A DNA stretch of 53,352 bases from contig NZ_LSRP01000090.1 in NCBI RefSeq assembly GCF_001885585.1, positions 1-53,352 on the forward strand, given 5' to 3'. Positions within the stretch are counted from its first letter, which is position 1. Each line of letters begins with the position of its first letter. A program made the position numbers and the translations under genes. Positions 1 through 9,900 of the stretch are shown piece after piece. The stretch is from Pararhizobium antarcticum (GTDB lineage Bacteria > Pseudomonadota > Alphaproteobacteria > Rhizobiales > Rhizobiaceae). A model generated the notes under the pieces. The model did no database searches. It worked only from the letters and a program-made list of their open reading frames with translations, and had not been told where the DNA came from.

Positions 1-2
1 GG

Positions 3-1058
3 GCAGGACAGGGGGCCGGACAGAGGGGCGGCAACCAGACGCCGATCGTCGTGACGCAGGCGGCGGGCGAGGCCGTGGTCAATGACCGGCTGAATGCGAT
101 CGGCAATGGCGACGCCATCCTGTCGGCAACGGTGACGCCGCTGGCCACCGGCAATCTCACCGAGGTTCTCGTGAAATCCGGCGACCGGATCGAAACGGGC
201 CAGGTGGTGGCGCGTCTCGACAGCGAGGACCAGAAGGTTGCGGCGGAGCAGGCCAAGCTTGCCCGCGACAATGCCGCCGAGAAGGTCGAGCGCAACCGCA
301 GGCTTGGCAATACGGTGGCGATCGTCGCGGTGCGCGACGCCGAATTTGCGCTGCAGGCAGCCGAACTGGCGCTCCAGACTGCGGCGCTCGACCTGAAACG
401 GCGCGACATCATCGCGCCATCGAAAGGCATTGTCGGCATCATCACCGTCAATCCGGGCGACTACGTCACCACATCGACGCCGATCGCCGTGGTCGATGAT
501 CGGTCGCAGATCCTCATCGATTTCTGGATTCCGGAACGCTTTGCAAACAAGATTGCCGTGGGCCAGCCGGTTTCGGCCACGGCGATCGCACAGCCGGGGG
601 CGGCGTTCAGCGGTGTCATCCACGCCGTCGACAACCGTATCGACCAGGCGAGCCGGACGCTGCGCGTGCGAGGGCGTGTCGACAATCCGGACGACACGCT
701 GCGCGCCGGCATGTCCTTTTCCGTGGCCCTGACCTTCGATGGCGATGCTTATCCGACGGTCAATCCGCTGGCGATCCAGTGGAGTGCCGACGGTTCCTAT
801 GTCTGGCGGGTTACCGGCGAAAAGACGCAGAAAGTGCCTGTGACGATCGTCCAGCGCAATGCCGACAAGGTTCTGGTCGAGGCCAAGCTTGCCAAGGGCG
901 ATGTCGTCGTGATGGAGGGTGTGCAGCGCCTGCGCGAAGGCGGCGCCGTGGAGATCGTCGCCGGTCCGGGTGCAGACGCTCCGGGGGCAGACGCGCCAGC
1001 CGACAAGACCGGCGCGGACGGGCAGCAGAAGGTTTCTGAAGCGGGGGCCGGCCAATGA
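3..1058 (+). CDS. RND efflux periplasmic adaptor (HlyD/AcrA family), 5' end outside window
   Basis: The reading frame is open from the left edge, so the N-terminus with its signal or lipid anchor is missing; about 351 residues are visible. The protein bridges an inner-membrane RND pump to an outer-membrane channel. Seen: a lipoyl/barrel-sandwich half (TPLATGNLTEVLVKSGDRI, then GQVVARLDSED), an alpha-helical hairpin rich in Ala, Glu and Lys, the second lipoyl half (APSKGIVGIITVNPGDYV) and a beta-barrel/membrane-proximal part. The last 30 residues are Gly/Ala/Asp-rich and probably disordered. The stop codon overlaps the next gene's start in ATGA, so the two are translationally coupled. Substrate unknown. 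Confidence 0.93.
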   Translation, partial: AGQGAGQRGGNQTPIVVTQAAGEAVVNDRLNAIGNGDAILSATVTPLATGNLTEVLVKSGDRIETGQVVARLDSEDQKVAAEQAKLARDNAAEKVERNRRLGNTVAIVAVRDAEFALQAAELALQTAALDLKRRDIIAPSKGIVGIITVNPGDYVTTSTPIAVVDDRSQILIDFWIPERFANKIAVGQPVSATAIAQPGAAFSGVIHAVDNRIDQASRTLRVRGRVDNPDDTLRAGMSFSVALTFDGDAYPTVNPLAIQWSADGSYVWRVTGEKTQKVPVTIVQRNADKVLVEAKLAKGDVVVMEGVQRLREGGAVEIVAGPGADAPGADAPADKTGADGQQKVSEAGAGQ

Positions 1059-4000
1059 GCGGCGACGGTACCTCGAAGCAGGGCGGGACCTCCGGTTTCA
1101 CGGCGCTTTTCATTCGCCGGCCGATTTTTGCCCTTGTCGTCAACACGCTGATCATCGTCGCCGGCTTGGCCGCGCTGAACGGCATCGAGATCCGCGAACT
1201 GCCGCAGGTCGACAGGCCGGTGGTCTCCGTCAATACGGATTTCGAGGGTGCATCTCCGGAAACCGTCGACCGGGAGGTGACCGCGCTCATCGAGGGCGCT
1301 GTTTCCCGCGTCCAGGGCGTCCAGGATATTTCCTCGACCTCGCAATTCGGCAGAAGCCGGGTCACGCTGCAATTTTCCGATACGACCGATATCGGCCAGG
1401 CCTCCAATGACATTCGCGACGCGCTTGGCCGGGTGACGAACCAGCTGCCTGACGATGCCGACGAACCGCGCATCGTCAAGGCGGATGCCGACAGCCAGCC
1501 GATCATGCGGCTGGCGCTGACCTCCGACACGCTGTCGATGGAAGACATGACGCTGCTCGCCGAAAACGAGATCACCGACCGCCTTGCCGCTGTCGAAGGC
1601 GTCGCGGATGTGCAGATCAATGGCGACCAGGAAAAGATCTTCCGGATCGACGTCGACCAGTCGAAGCTGGCCGGGCGCGGGCTGACCGTCGCCAATCTGC
1701 GCACGGCGCTGGCGACCGCATCGCTCGATGTGCCGGCGGGATCGCTGACCAGTGTCGACCAGGACATTTCGGTGCGCGCCACCGCCGACCTGCAAACGCC
1801 GGACCAGTTCGAAGACCTGATCATCGGTGACAATGTGCGGCTGCGCGATGTCGCGACGGTGACGCTCGGTCCGGATGTCGGGACGTCGTCGCTGCGTTCC
1901 AACGGACGCCAGGGCATCGGGCTCGGTATTATCCGGCAGGCGCAGTCCAACACGCTCGATATTTCCAATGGCGTCAAGGCGGCGGTGGCGACGATCTCCG
2001 GCATTCTGCCCGAGGGAACGCGGATCGCGATCACCAGCGATGACGCGGTGTTCATCGATGGTGCCATCCACGAGGTGGAGATCGCGCTCGGTGTTGCCGT
2101 GATCATCGTCACGCTGGTCATCTACATGTTCCTGCTCGACTGGCGCGCGACGCTGATCCCGACAATCACCATGCCGATCGCGCTGATTGGCACCTGTGCG
2201 GCCATCTATATGGCCGGTTTCTCGATCAATATCCTGACGCTGCTGGCCATCGTGCTGGCGACCGGGCTCGTGGTGGATGATGCCATCGTCGTGCTCGAAA
2301 ACATCGTCCGGCGGCGCAGCGAGGGCATGGGGCCAAGGGCTGCGGCCGTGCACGGGACGCTGGAAGTGTTCTTTGCCGTCATCGCAACGACTGCGACGTT
2401 GGCCGCCGTGTTCATCCCGCTTTCCTTCCTGCCGGGCCAGACCGGTGGACTGTTTCGCGAATTCGGCTTCGTGCTGGCCTTTGCCATCCTTTTGTCCTCG
2501 TTCATTTCGCTGACACTCTGCCCGATGCTCGCCTCGCGCATGCTGCGGGCTGATGGCCATCAAAAGGCCCATACCGGCCTGCTTGCGCGCTTTGGCGGCG
2601 TGGCCGCCGGCTTCTACCGCGTCACGCTGCGGGCCTGCCTCAATGCGCCGTTCATCGTCTTCATGGTGGCCGCGCTGTTTACCGCCGTTGGGGGCGGTGC
2701 CTTCACGCTGCTGAAATCGGAACTGACGCCGACCGAGGATCGCTCGCGCGTGTTGCTCCGGGTCCTGGCGCCGCAAGGGGTTTCGCTCGAGTATACGCAG
2801 GCGCAGATGCGGCGCATCGAGGACGGCCTGCAGCCGCTGCTTGCGTCCGGCGAGATCGCCAATGTGTTTTCGATCTCCGGCCAGGGCGGTTCGGTCAACA
2901 GCGGCTTCATGGTGCTGACGCTGGCGCCCTGGAGCGAACGCGACCGCACGCAGCAGCAGATCGCTGCCGACATCAACCGGATGACGGCGAAGATCCCGTC
3001 GATCCGCGCCTTCCCGATCCAGCCCAACAGTCTGGGCATTCGCGGTGCCGGCAACGGGCTGCAGGTCGCTTTGGTCGGCAACGATTATACCAAGCTCGGT
3101 GCCGCCGCGGCGACGCTGGTGCGCCAGATGGAGGACAGCGGCCGCTTTGAAAACGTGCGGCTCAACTACGAGGCCAACCAGGCACAATTGTCGGTCACCA
3201 TCGACCGCGAACGTGCCTCGGATCTGGGCGTCGATATTACCGGCCTGTCTTCGGCGCTGCAGGCGATGCTGGATGGCAACAGCGTGCTCGACGTCTATGT
3301 CGAGGGCGAGTCTTTCCCGGTGAAACTTCTGTCCTCGACCAATCCGATCAATGACCCGACCGACCTGCAGAACATTTTCCTGCGGACCGGGGACGGGCGT
3401 ATCGTGCCGATGTCGACCATCGCTAGCGTTGAGGAAAAGGCGGTCGCGCCGGAACTTTCGCGTGAATCGCAACTGCGTTCCGTCTCGCTCTCTGCCGGTC
3501 TCAAGGATGGACTGGCGCTGGGCGATGCGCTGGGCATGGTCGAGACCATGGCCGAGCCGCTGCTGCCGCCGGGGTCGCGCATCCTGCCGCTTGCCGAAGC
3601 AGCGACGCTGAACGAGAACGCCAACGGCCTGTTCATCACCTTCGGCTTTGCGCTCGTCATTATTTTCCTGGTGCTGGCAGCGCAGTTCGAGAGTTTCGTC
3701 AGCGGCCTGATCATCATGTCGACGGTGCCGCTCGGGCTGGCCTGCGCGGTGTTTGCGATGCTGGCCACCGGCAACACGCTGAACATCTACAGCCAGATCG
3801 GTCTCGTTCTTCTGGTCGGGATCATGGCGAAGAACGGCATCCTGATCGTCGAATTCGCCAATCAGCTGCGCGATCGCGGGCAGGACCTGCGCGAGGCGAT
3901 CGAGAATGCCTCCAATATCCGGCTGCGGCCGGTGATGATGACGATGATCGCCACCATCGTCGGCGCGGTGCCCCTGGTTCTGGCAAGCGGTGCGGGTGCC

Positions 4001-4183
4001 GAAGCGCGCATTGCGCTCGGCTGGGTGCTGGTCGGCGGTCTCGGCCTCGCCACGGTCGTGACGCTCTACCTGACGCCGGTTGCCTATCTCGTCATCGGCC
4101 GCTTCACCAAACCGCATGCCGACGAGGAGCGCCGCCTGCAGCAGGAACTGGCCGCGGCCGAGCGGCTGCAGCCAGCGGAGTGA
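1055..4183 (+). CDS. RND multidrug efflux permease (AcrB/HAE1 family)
   Basis: A complete 1042-residue proton-driven inner-membrane transporter, the usual length for the AcrB/MexF group. Seen: N-terminal membrane segment FIRRPIFALVVNTLIIVAGL, two large periplasmic loops, and the TM4 proton-relay pair in GLVVDDAIVV (Asp408-Asp409). The TM10 lysine is Lys926 in GIMAKNGILIVEF. The gene overlaps the adaptor stop by 4 bases, forming a two-gene pump operon. No outer-membrane channel gene follows, so it must use one encoded elsewhere. Substrate range cannot be read from sequence. Confidence 0.96.
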   Translation: MSGDGTSKQGGTSGFTALFIRRPIFALVVNTLIIVAGLAALNGIEIRELPQVDRPVVSVNTDFEGASPETVDREVTALIEGAVSRVQGVQDISSTSQFGRSRVTLQFSDTTDIGQASNDIRDALGRVTNQLPDDADEPRIVKADADSQPIMRLALTSDTLSMEDMTLLAENEITDRLAAVEGVADVQINGDQEKIFRIDVDQSKLAGRGLTVANLRTALATASLDVPAGSLTSVDQDISVRATADLQTPDQFEDLIIGDNVRLRDVATVTLGPDVGTSSLRSNGRQGIGLGIIRQAQSNTLDISNGVKAAVATISGILPEGTRIAITSDDAVFIDGAIHEVEIALGVAVIIVTLVIYMFLLDWRATLIPTITMPIALIGTCAAIYMAGFSINILTLLAIVLATGLVVDDAIVVLENIVRRRSEGMGPRAAAVHGTLEVFFAVIATTATLAAVFIPLSFLPGQTGGLFREFGFVLAFAILLSSFISLTLCPMLASRMLRADGHQKAHTGLLARFGGVAAGFYRVTLRACLNAPFIVFMVAALFTAVGGGAFTLLKSELTPTEDRSRVLLRVLAPQGVSLEYTQAQMRRIEDGLQPLLASGEIANVFSISGQGGSVNSGFMVLTLAPWSERDRTQQQIAADINRMTAKIPSIRAFPIQPNSLGIRGAGNGLQVALVGNDYTKLGAAAATLVRQMEDSGRFENVRLNYEANQAQLSVTIDRERASDLGVDITGLSSALQAMLDGNSVLDVYVEGESFPVKLLSSTNPINDPTDLQNIFLRTGDGRIVPMSTIASVEEKAVAPELSRESQLRSVSLSAGLKDGLALGDALGMVETMAEPLLPPGSRILPLAEAATLNENANGLFITFGFALVIIFLVLAAQFESFVSGLIIMSTVPLGLACAVFAMLATGNTLNIYSQIGLVLLVGIMAKNGILIVEFANQLRDRGQDLREAIENASNIRLRPVMMTMIATIVGAVPLVLASGAGAEARIALGWVLVGGLGLATVVTLYLTPVAYLVIGRFTKPHADEERRLQQELAAAERLQPAE

Positions 4184-4309
4184 CGGCGCGGATAGCCCGC
4201 TGGCAAGCGTCGCTGCCAAGCGTCCTGGCACCAGTTGCGGGGAACGACGGATGGCGCATGATCTCGCGCCATGCGCCGCGGCCGAACCGGTGACGTGCGC
4301 TTGAGCCGG

Positions 4310-5032
4310 CTATGCTCCCGGAGGCATGACATGCATCTGCACGCTGCCGTTGTTCAGAAAGCACATCCTGTCGAAGAGCTGCAGATCCAGCGGATTGGGC
4401 AGGCGTATGTCCTGACGATCGGGGAAGCGTCTCTTGGCGGCCTCATAGCTCCGGTCTATCTGGGAGATGAACACCATGATCAGTCCGCGATCGCGCGCAA
4501 ATGACTTCAGGGCACTAACCTGAACGGACAAAGGCGGACTGTCACGGTTCTGGTCGAGCAGTTGAAGATAGTCGATGACAACAAGTGCGCCGGGCGCCGC
4601 CGAGGCGAGCCGCTGCATGATATAGGCGGCATTGATGGCATCGGAGCAGTCGAACTGGAACAGGTTCTGGAACGCCGACGGTTCCACCTTGAGGGCGCGC
4701 AACCGATCCAGAATATCGATTTGCGTATATTCGAGCGTGAAGAATGCGCTGGCATTGCCGGCTTTCATCGCTTCCACCGCCAGTTCAAGGGCCATCAAAG
4801 TCTTTCCCTGACGTGGTCGTGCGCCGATCAGGACCAGATCGCCCTGGCGCAGGCAATCCAACAGCTTTTTGGCCGGTGTGGTCGCGGCATGTCGTGCTGC
4901 AAGCAAGCTCCACCCGCTATAGCCTTCCTCAATCGCAACGCTGTCGAGCGCTTCGTTCAGGGCAATGCGACTGTCGCGGGATGCGCGTCGGGCCTTGCGT
5001 TTCAAGGCATAGATGGGAGCAGACAATTTCAT
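4310..5032 (-). CDS. DnaB-like RecA-fold ATPase (orphan helicase-type domain)
   Basis: A 240-residue protein. The start at 5032 is chosen because AGGAGG lies just upstream; the frame stays open further but without coding character. Seen: Walker A GARPRQGKT (about residue 80), a FFTLEYT segment like DnaB motif 1a, Walker B LVVIDYLQLL, and a motif-3-like VFISQIDRSYE. It resembles the C-terminal ATPase domain of replicative DnaB but lacks the DnaB N-terminal domain and linker helix, so it is unlikely to be the replicative helicase. It converges with the RND gene and has no obvious partner. Function unknown; a DNA-dependent ATPase or regulator is an inference. Confidence 0.8.
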   Translation of the reverse strand: MKLSAPIYALKRKARRASRDSRIALNEALDSVAIEEGYSGWSLLAARHAATTPAKKLLDCLRQGDLVLIGARPRQGKTLMALELAVEAMKAGNASAFFTLEYTQIDILDRLRALKVEPSAFQNLFQFDCSDAINAAYIMQRLASAAPGALVVIDYLQLLDQNRDSPPLSVQVSALKSFARDRGLIMVFISQIDRSYEAAKRRFPDRQDIRLPNPLDLQLFDRMCFLNNGSVQMHVMPPGA

Positions 5033-5409
5033 CGGAAACCTCCTGTCGCGAGCGGTGGCTGCAATCCCTCCGTATGCATTTGCTCGACCAGTTGGTTCGA
5101 TGTCTGGATAGCCCCGTAGGATGCTTACTTTCCCGCTGGAGGGGGGAGGCGTGGGCGACGCCAGAATCAGAGCATAGCCCATTTCAGCCGAATTCCTTCC
5201 TGATTTTGGCCTTGTGTTGAATCCAAGATGCCGTTTCAACCGTGCTCTGTGACCCTCCGGTCGCACTTGTCTGGCAATCCTGCCGAAAGGCGTTGTGCTT
5301 TTGGTTGAGGTTCTGGACAAATCGATTCCGATTTGCACAGTAGCGCCTTGAAATCAAAGAGGTTCCGAGATCCGTTCAAGCGGGCGTGGCAGGCCTTGGG
5401 AGGACGAAG
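5033..5409. other. Intergenic region between divergent ATPase and flavin dehydrogenase genes
   Basis: 377 bases without a convincing gene. It should carry promoters for both divergent neighbours. The only clear structure is an inverted repeat at 5318-5335, listed separately. A low-complexity purine run (GGAGGGGGGAGG) lies near 5131-5142. Confidence 0.6.
5318..5335. promoter_or_regulatory. Inverted repeat CAAATCG-N4-CGATTTG, candidate operator
   Basis: Perfect 7-base arms separated by ATTC, 75 bases before the flavin dehydrogenase start at 5410. Position and symmetry fit a dimeric repressor site, as GntR/FadR-type regulators often have ahead of D-lactate or glycolate dehydrogenase genes. No regulator gene is adjacent, so this assignment is inference. 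Confidence 0.4.
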
Positions 5410-6819
5410 ATGGCATTGGAGGCGATCCGGAGCGGAGAGCGCAACGAGGCGGGCATTGCCGCCGTGCTGCGGCTGCTCGGCGCGCGGTTTGGGCCGCGCG
5501 TGCAGACCGGCCAGGACATGCGCGCCCAGCATGCGCACTCCACCACCTATATCCCGGCGCAATTGCCCGATGGCGTGGTCTTTCCCGAGACCGCTGGCGA
5601 GGTTTGCGAGATCGTGGCTTTGGCGTCAGCGCATCGCGTGCCGCTGATCGCATTTGGAACAGGCTCTTCGCTGGAAGGGCATATCAATGCGCCGCATGGC
5701 GGCATCAGCGTTGACCTTGGCCGGATGGACAGGGTCCTTTCGGTCAATACAGGCGATCTCGACTGCACGGTCGAGCCCGGCGTGACGCGCGAGGCGCTGA
5801 ACACCTATCTGCGCGATACAGGCCTGTTCTTCCCGATCGATCCGGGGGCGAATGCCTCGATCGGCGGCATGGCTTCAACCCGGGCCTCGGGGACCAATGC
5901 CGTGCGCTACGGTACAATGAAGGACAATGTTCTGGCGCTGACGGTCGTTACCGCCGGCGGCAAGGAAATCAGAACGGCCCACCGGGCGAAAAAATCCTCG
6001 GCCGGATACGACCTGACGCGGCTGTTCGTCGGTGCCGAGGGCACGCTTGGTATCATCACCTCCGTGACACTCAGGCTGCAGGGCATACCGGAAACGATCG
6101 CCGGCGGCGTCTGCCCCTTTCCAAGCATCAGCGACGCCTGCAATGCGGTGATGCTGACCATCCAGTCCGGCATTCCGGTGGCGCGCATCGAGCTTCTCGA
6201 CGCCTTGCAGATGAAGGCCAGCAATGCCTATTCCGGCCTGAATTTCGCCGAACTGCCGACCCTGTTCCTCGAATTCCATGGCAGTCCCGACAGCGTCGCC
6301 CTGCAATCGAAGCAGTTTGCCGAGATCGCTGCCGACTTCGGCGGAGGCGCGTTTCTCTGGACCGCCAATGCGCAGGAGCGGGCGACACTGTGGAAGGCGC
6401 GGCATAATGCCTACTGGGCGCAGAAGAGCCTGGCGCCGGGGCTGGCCATCCTGTCGACCGATGTCTGCGTGCCGATCTCAAGGCTTGCCGATTGCGTCGA
6501 GGCAACGCAGGCGGACATTCTGGCGCATGGCTTGATCGCGCCGATCGTTGGCCATGCCGGTGATGGAAACTTCCATGTCGGGCTTCTGTTTGATGACAAG
6601 GACACGGCCGATGTGGCCAGGGCCGAGGACTTTGTGGCGCGTCTCAATGACCGCGCGCTGGCGATGGACGGCACCTGTACAGGCGAACATGGCATTGGCC
6701 AGGGCAAGATGCCCTTCCTGGAGGCGGAACTGGGCGGCGCGCTCGACCTGATGCGGCAGGTCAAGCGGGGGCTCGACCCGGACAATATCTTCAACCCCGG
6801 CAAGATCTTTTCGCTTTGA
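5410..6819 (+). CDS. FAD-linked oxidase, D-lactate/glycolate dehydrogenase (GlcD/DLD) type
   Basis: A 469-residue flavoprotein of the vanillyl-alcohol oxidase superfamily. The ATG at 5410 is preferred over a GTG at 5386 because GGGAGGA sits six bases before it. Seen: FAD_binding_4 domain with the phosphate-binding stretch AFGTGSSLEGH (about residue 85), and a C-terminal FAD-oxidase domain ending with GTCTGEHGIGQGK, the family signature. Such enzymes oxidise D-2-hydroxy acids and pass electrons to cytochrome c, quinone or an ETF. No glcE/glcF partner is present, which favours a single-subunit D-lactate dehydrogenase (cytochrome) type, but the substrate is uncertain. Confidence 0.9.
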   Translation: MALEAIRSGERNEAGIAAVLRLLGARFGPRVQTGQDMRAQHAHSTTYIPAQLPDGVVFPETAGEVCEIVALASAHRVPLIAFGTGSSLEGHINAPHGGISVDLGRMDRVLSVNTGDLDCTVEPGVTREALNTYLRDTGLFFPIDPGANASIGGMASTRASGTNAVRYGTMKDNVLALTVVTAGGKEIRTAHRAKKSSAGYDLTRLFVGAEGTLGIITSVTLRLQGIPETIAGGVCPFPSISDACNAVMLTIQSGIPVARIELLDALQMKASNAYSGLNFAELPTLFLEFHGSPDSVALQSKQFAEIAADFGGGAFLWTANAQERATLWKARHNAYWAQKSLAPGLAILSTDVCVPISRLADCVEATQADILAHGLIAPIVGHAGDGNFHVGLLFDDKDTADVARAEDFVARLNDRALAMDGTCTGEHGIGQGKMPFLEAELGGALDLMRQVKRGLDPDNIFNPGKIFSL

Positions 6820-6949
6820 AATTCGCAGGCTTTAAAGGCAAACAGTGTTTTCGGCCGGGAAAGATCGATAGGGACTGGCATGCGTCATGAATAACGCTAG
6901 GTTCCGTGTAACCGGTTCGGCTGGACAAGAGAGATAGGACTTCTAACAG

Positions 6950-9900
6950 GTGCTTGCACGAATTCTGGTTTTCATCGGGGGGTTGATGGTCGTGGCGCTT
7001 TTTGCAGCGCTGATCGCTCCGATGTTCGTGGACTGGACGGATTTCCGCAAGGATTTCGAGCGCGAGGCGAGCCGGATCATGGGCAAGCCCGTGGTCGTGC
7101 ATGGCAGTGTCGATGCGCGCCTCATTCCGTTTCCCTCTGTCACGCTGAACGACGTGCGGGTCGGCCAGTCAGAGGACGGCGAACCGCTGATCCAGGTCCA
7201 GCGCTTCTCCATGGACGCCGAACTGGCACCGTTCCTCTCCGGCGAAGCGCTGATCTTCGATATGCGGCTCGAGGCGCCGAAAGCCAAGATCCGGCTGCTA
7301 GCGGATGGCACGCTCGACTGGGCGCGCGGCCGCAAGGCGTCGATACCGGCCAAGACGGTCATTCTCGAAAGCGTCTCCATCACCGACGGCCAGATCGATT
7401 TCATCGACGAGCAGACCGGACGCACAAGGCGGATCACCGATCTTTCCGCCGATCTTTCGGCGCGCTCGCTGGCCGGGCCCTGGAAAGTGGATGGACGGGC
7501 GGCGCTCGACGGCGAGGCCGGCAGTTTTGCCTTTTCCAGCAGCGAGGTCGACAGCGAAGGCACGCTGAGTCTGCGCACCCGCCTGACCCCCGACAAGCGC
7601 CCCTTCGGCGTCGAGCTGGATGGTTATCTGAAGATCGTCGACCTGAAGCCGCTCTATGAGGGCAAGTTCACGCTGACCGAAAACCGGCAGGTGGCCGAGG
7701 CGCAGACAGACGGTGCGAACGAGGCGCGCAATGCGCTGCGCGTGACCGGCAATTTCGAGCTCAACAACGAGCGGATCCGTGTGCCCGAATATCGTCTCGA
7801 AGTCGGACCGAAGGATGATCCCTATCTGGTCACCGGCGAGGCGACGCTCGACACCGGCAAGGTTCCGGAATTCCTGTTGCTGGCCGACGGACAGCAGATC
7901 GATGTCAGTCGGATCGGCAATACCGGCGAGGCCGGCAAGACCGGTCGCGACCCGGCCGTGTCGGTGCGCCAGCGCCTGGCCGCAATGCTGGCGATTGCCG
8001 CCGATATTCCGATCCCGCAGGTGCCGGGCCGGGCCAGCCTGAAACTGCCGGCGATCGTCATCGGCGATACGACGGTGCGGGACGTGCGGCTCGACCTTCG
8101 TCCGGACGGGGCGGGGTGGATGATCGACAATGCCGTGGCGCTGCTGCCGGGGCGGACGCAGCTCGAGGCCAAGGGCCGGCTCAACCTGCGTGGCCAGCGT
8201 GCCTTTCGCGGCGAGCTTCTGGTGGCGTCTAACCAGCCGTCGGGGCTGGCGACCTGGCTTGCCGGCTCCGTCGATCCTTCCATCCGGACGCTGAAGACGG
8301 CCGGGTTTTCGGCCAGCGTCAATCTCACCGAGACGCTGCAGCAATTCGAGCGGCTGGAAGTGGCGGCCGGGCCTGCCACCCTGCGCGGCCGGATCGAGCG
8401 GCAGGCGCTGGACGGTGTGCCGCCGAGCCTTTCGCTCGAGTTGAAGGGCAATACGATCGACCTCGAGGCCCTGCAGGCGCTGGCCGGTCTGGTTGCCGGT
8501 GAAGCCTCCAGCGAGACGCTTCTCTCCCATGCCATCGCGGCCGACCTGTCCGCCGATGCGTTTTCGGTGTTCGGGGAGACCGCCCGCAATGTGCAGGTGG
8601 TGGCGACACTGAAGAACGGCCAGTTGCAGGCCGAGCGCGTCTCGATCGGTGATCTGGCCGGTGCGCAGGTGGCGCTGTCTGGACGGATGAGCGGCCAGTT
8701 GGCGGCGCCGGTGCTGTCGGCCAAGATGAAACTTGCCTCGCCGGACCTGACGCCTTTCCTGGCGATGCTCGAGCGGCATGCCGCCAGCCACCCGGCGTTG
8801 ACACGGCTGGCGCGGAGCGGGCCTTATTATACCGATGCGGCGCTCGACCTGACGCTGACAGCGGGCAGCAAGGACGGCAATTCGCTTGTGACCTTCGGCA
8901 TACTGGGGGCGGCAAACGGCACCAATATCGCCGCCAACTACCAGGCGCCGGACCTCGCACTGGCGCTGGCCGGGCAGGGCATCCTGCTCGAAGCCACGCT
9001 GGAAAACCCGTCGACGCCGATCCTGCTGGGCCAGATCGGCTTCGATCCCCTGCCATTCGACGCCGATGCGAACGGCATCCTGTCGCTCAAGCTGCAGAGC
9101 AGCGAGGCGGACAAGGCCAATGGTGCCTTGACCTTCACGACGGAGAACACGGCGCTGAGTGCCAAGGGCGACGTCAACCTTTCCCGCAGCAATTTTCTTG
9201 ACGGAACCCTGAAGCTGACGCTGCAGAGCGAGGATTTCGAACCCTTTCTGCTGCTGCAGGGCATCGGCCTGCCACAGATGGGCAGCGGTCTTCCGCTTGC
9301 AGGCACAGCCGATGTGGCAACGACCGTCGACGCCATCACCCTGTCGAACATCGAAGGCAAGGCCGATAACAATGCGTTTGCCGGCAGTCTGACCATCGAC
9401 CGCAAGACGGCGGGGCGTCCGGTGACGGGACAGATCGGCGTCGATACGCTCGACCTCGCCTGGCTGGGCGAAAGCATCGTCGGACCGGTGGAGGATGCGG
9501 TGTCCGGCGAACTCTCCGATGTGCCGGTGGCGCAATCGGCCTGGAGCGGGCTCAACGTCAATCTCGATGTCACGGCCAAGCAGTTCTGGCCGAACATTCT
9601 CGGTCCGATGACGGATTTTTCCGGAAAACTCGGCTGGAAGGGCGATCAGGTCGAGGTGACCGATGCAGCCGGCGATTGGCTGGGCGGCAAGGCCGATGGT
9701 CGGCTGCTGCTTGGCAATGGCGACGGATCCGGTTTCCTCCAGGCGCGGTTGAACCTCAAGGGGGCCGATCTCTCGCGCATTGCCTGGACATCGCATGGAT
9801 CACCGGTCGCGGAAGGAAAGGTCGATGTCTCGCTGGCGCTGGAAGCATCCGGCAAGACCGTGATGACCATGGCGCAATCGGCCAGCGGCTCGGGCACGGC

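Noticed and set aside
797..4231. 1144-residue open frame on the minus strand opposite the RND pump
   Set aside because: It mirrors the codon pattern of the pump gene in high-GC DNA, is dominated by Arg/His/Gln/Asp and shows no domain.
7298..9796. 832-residue open frame opposite the AsmA gene
   Set aside because: Same high-GC antisense artefact, with no domain or ribosome site; the AsmA frame is well supported.
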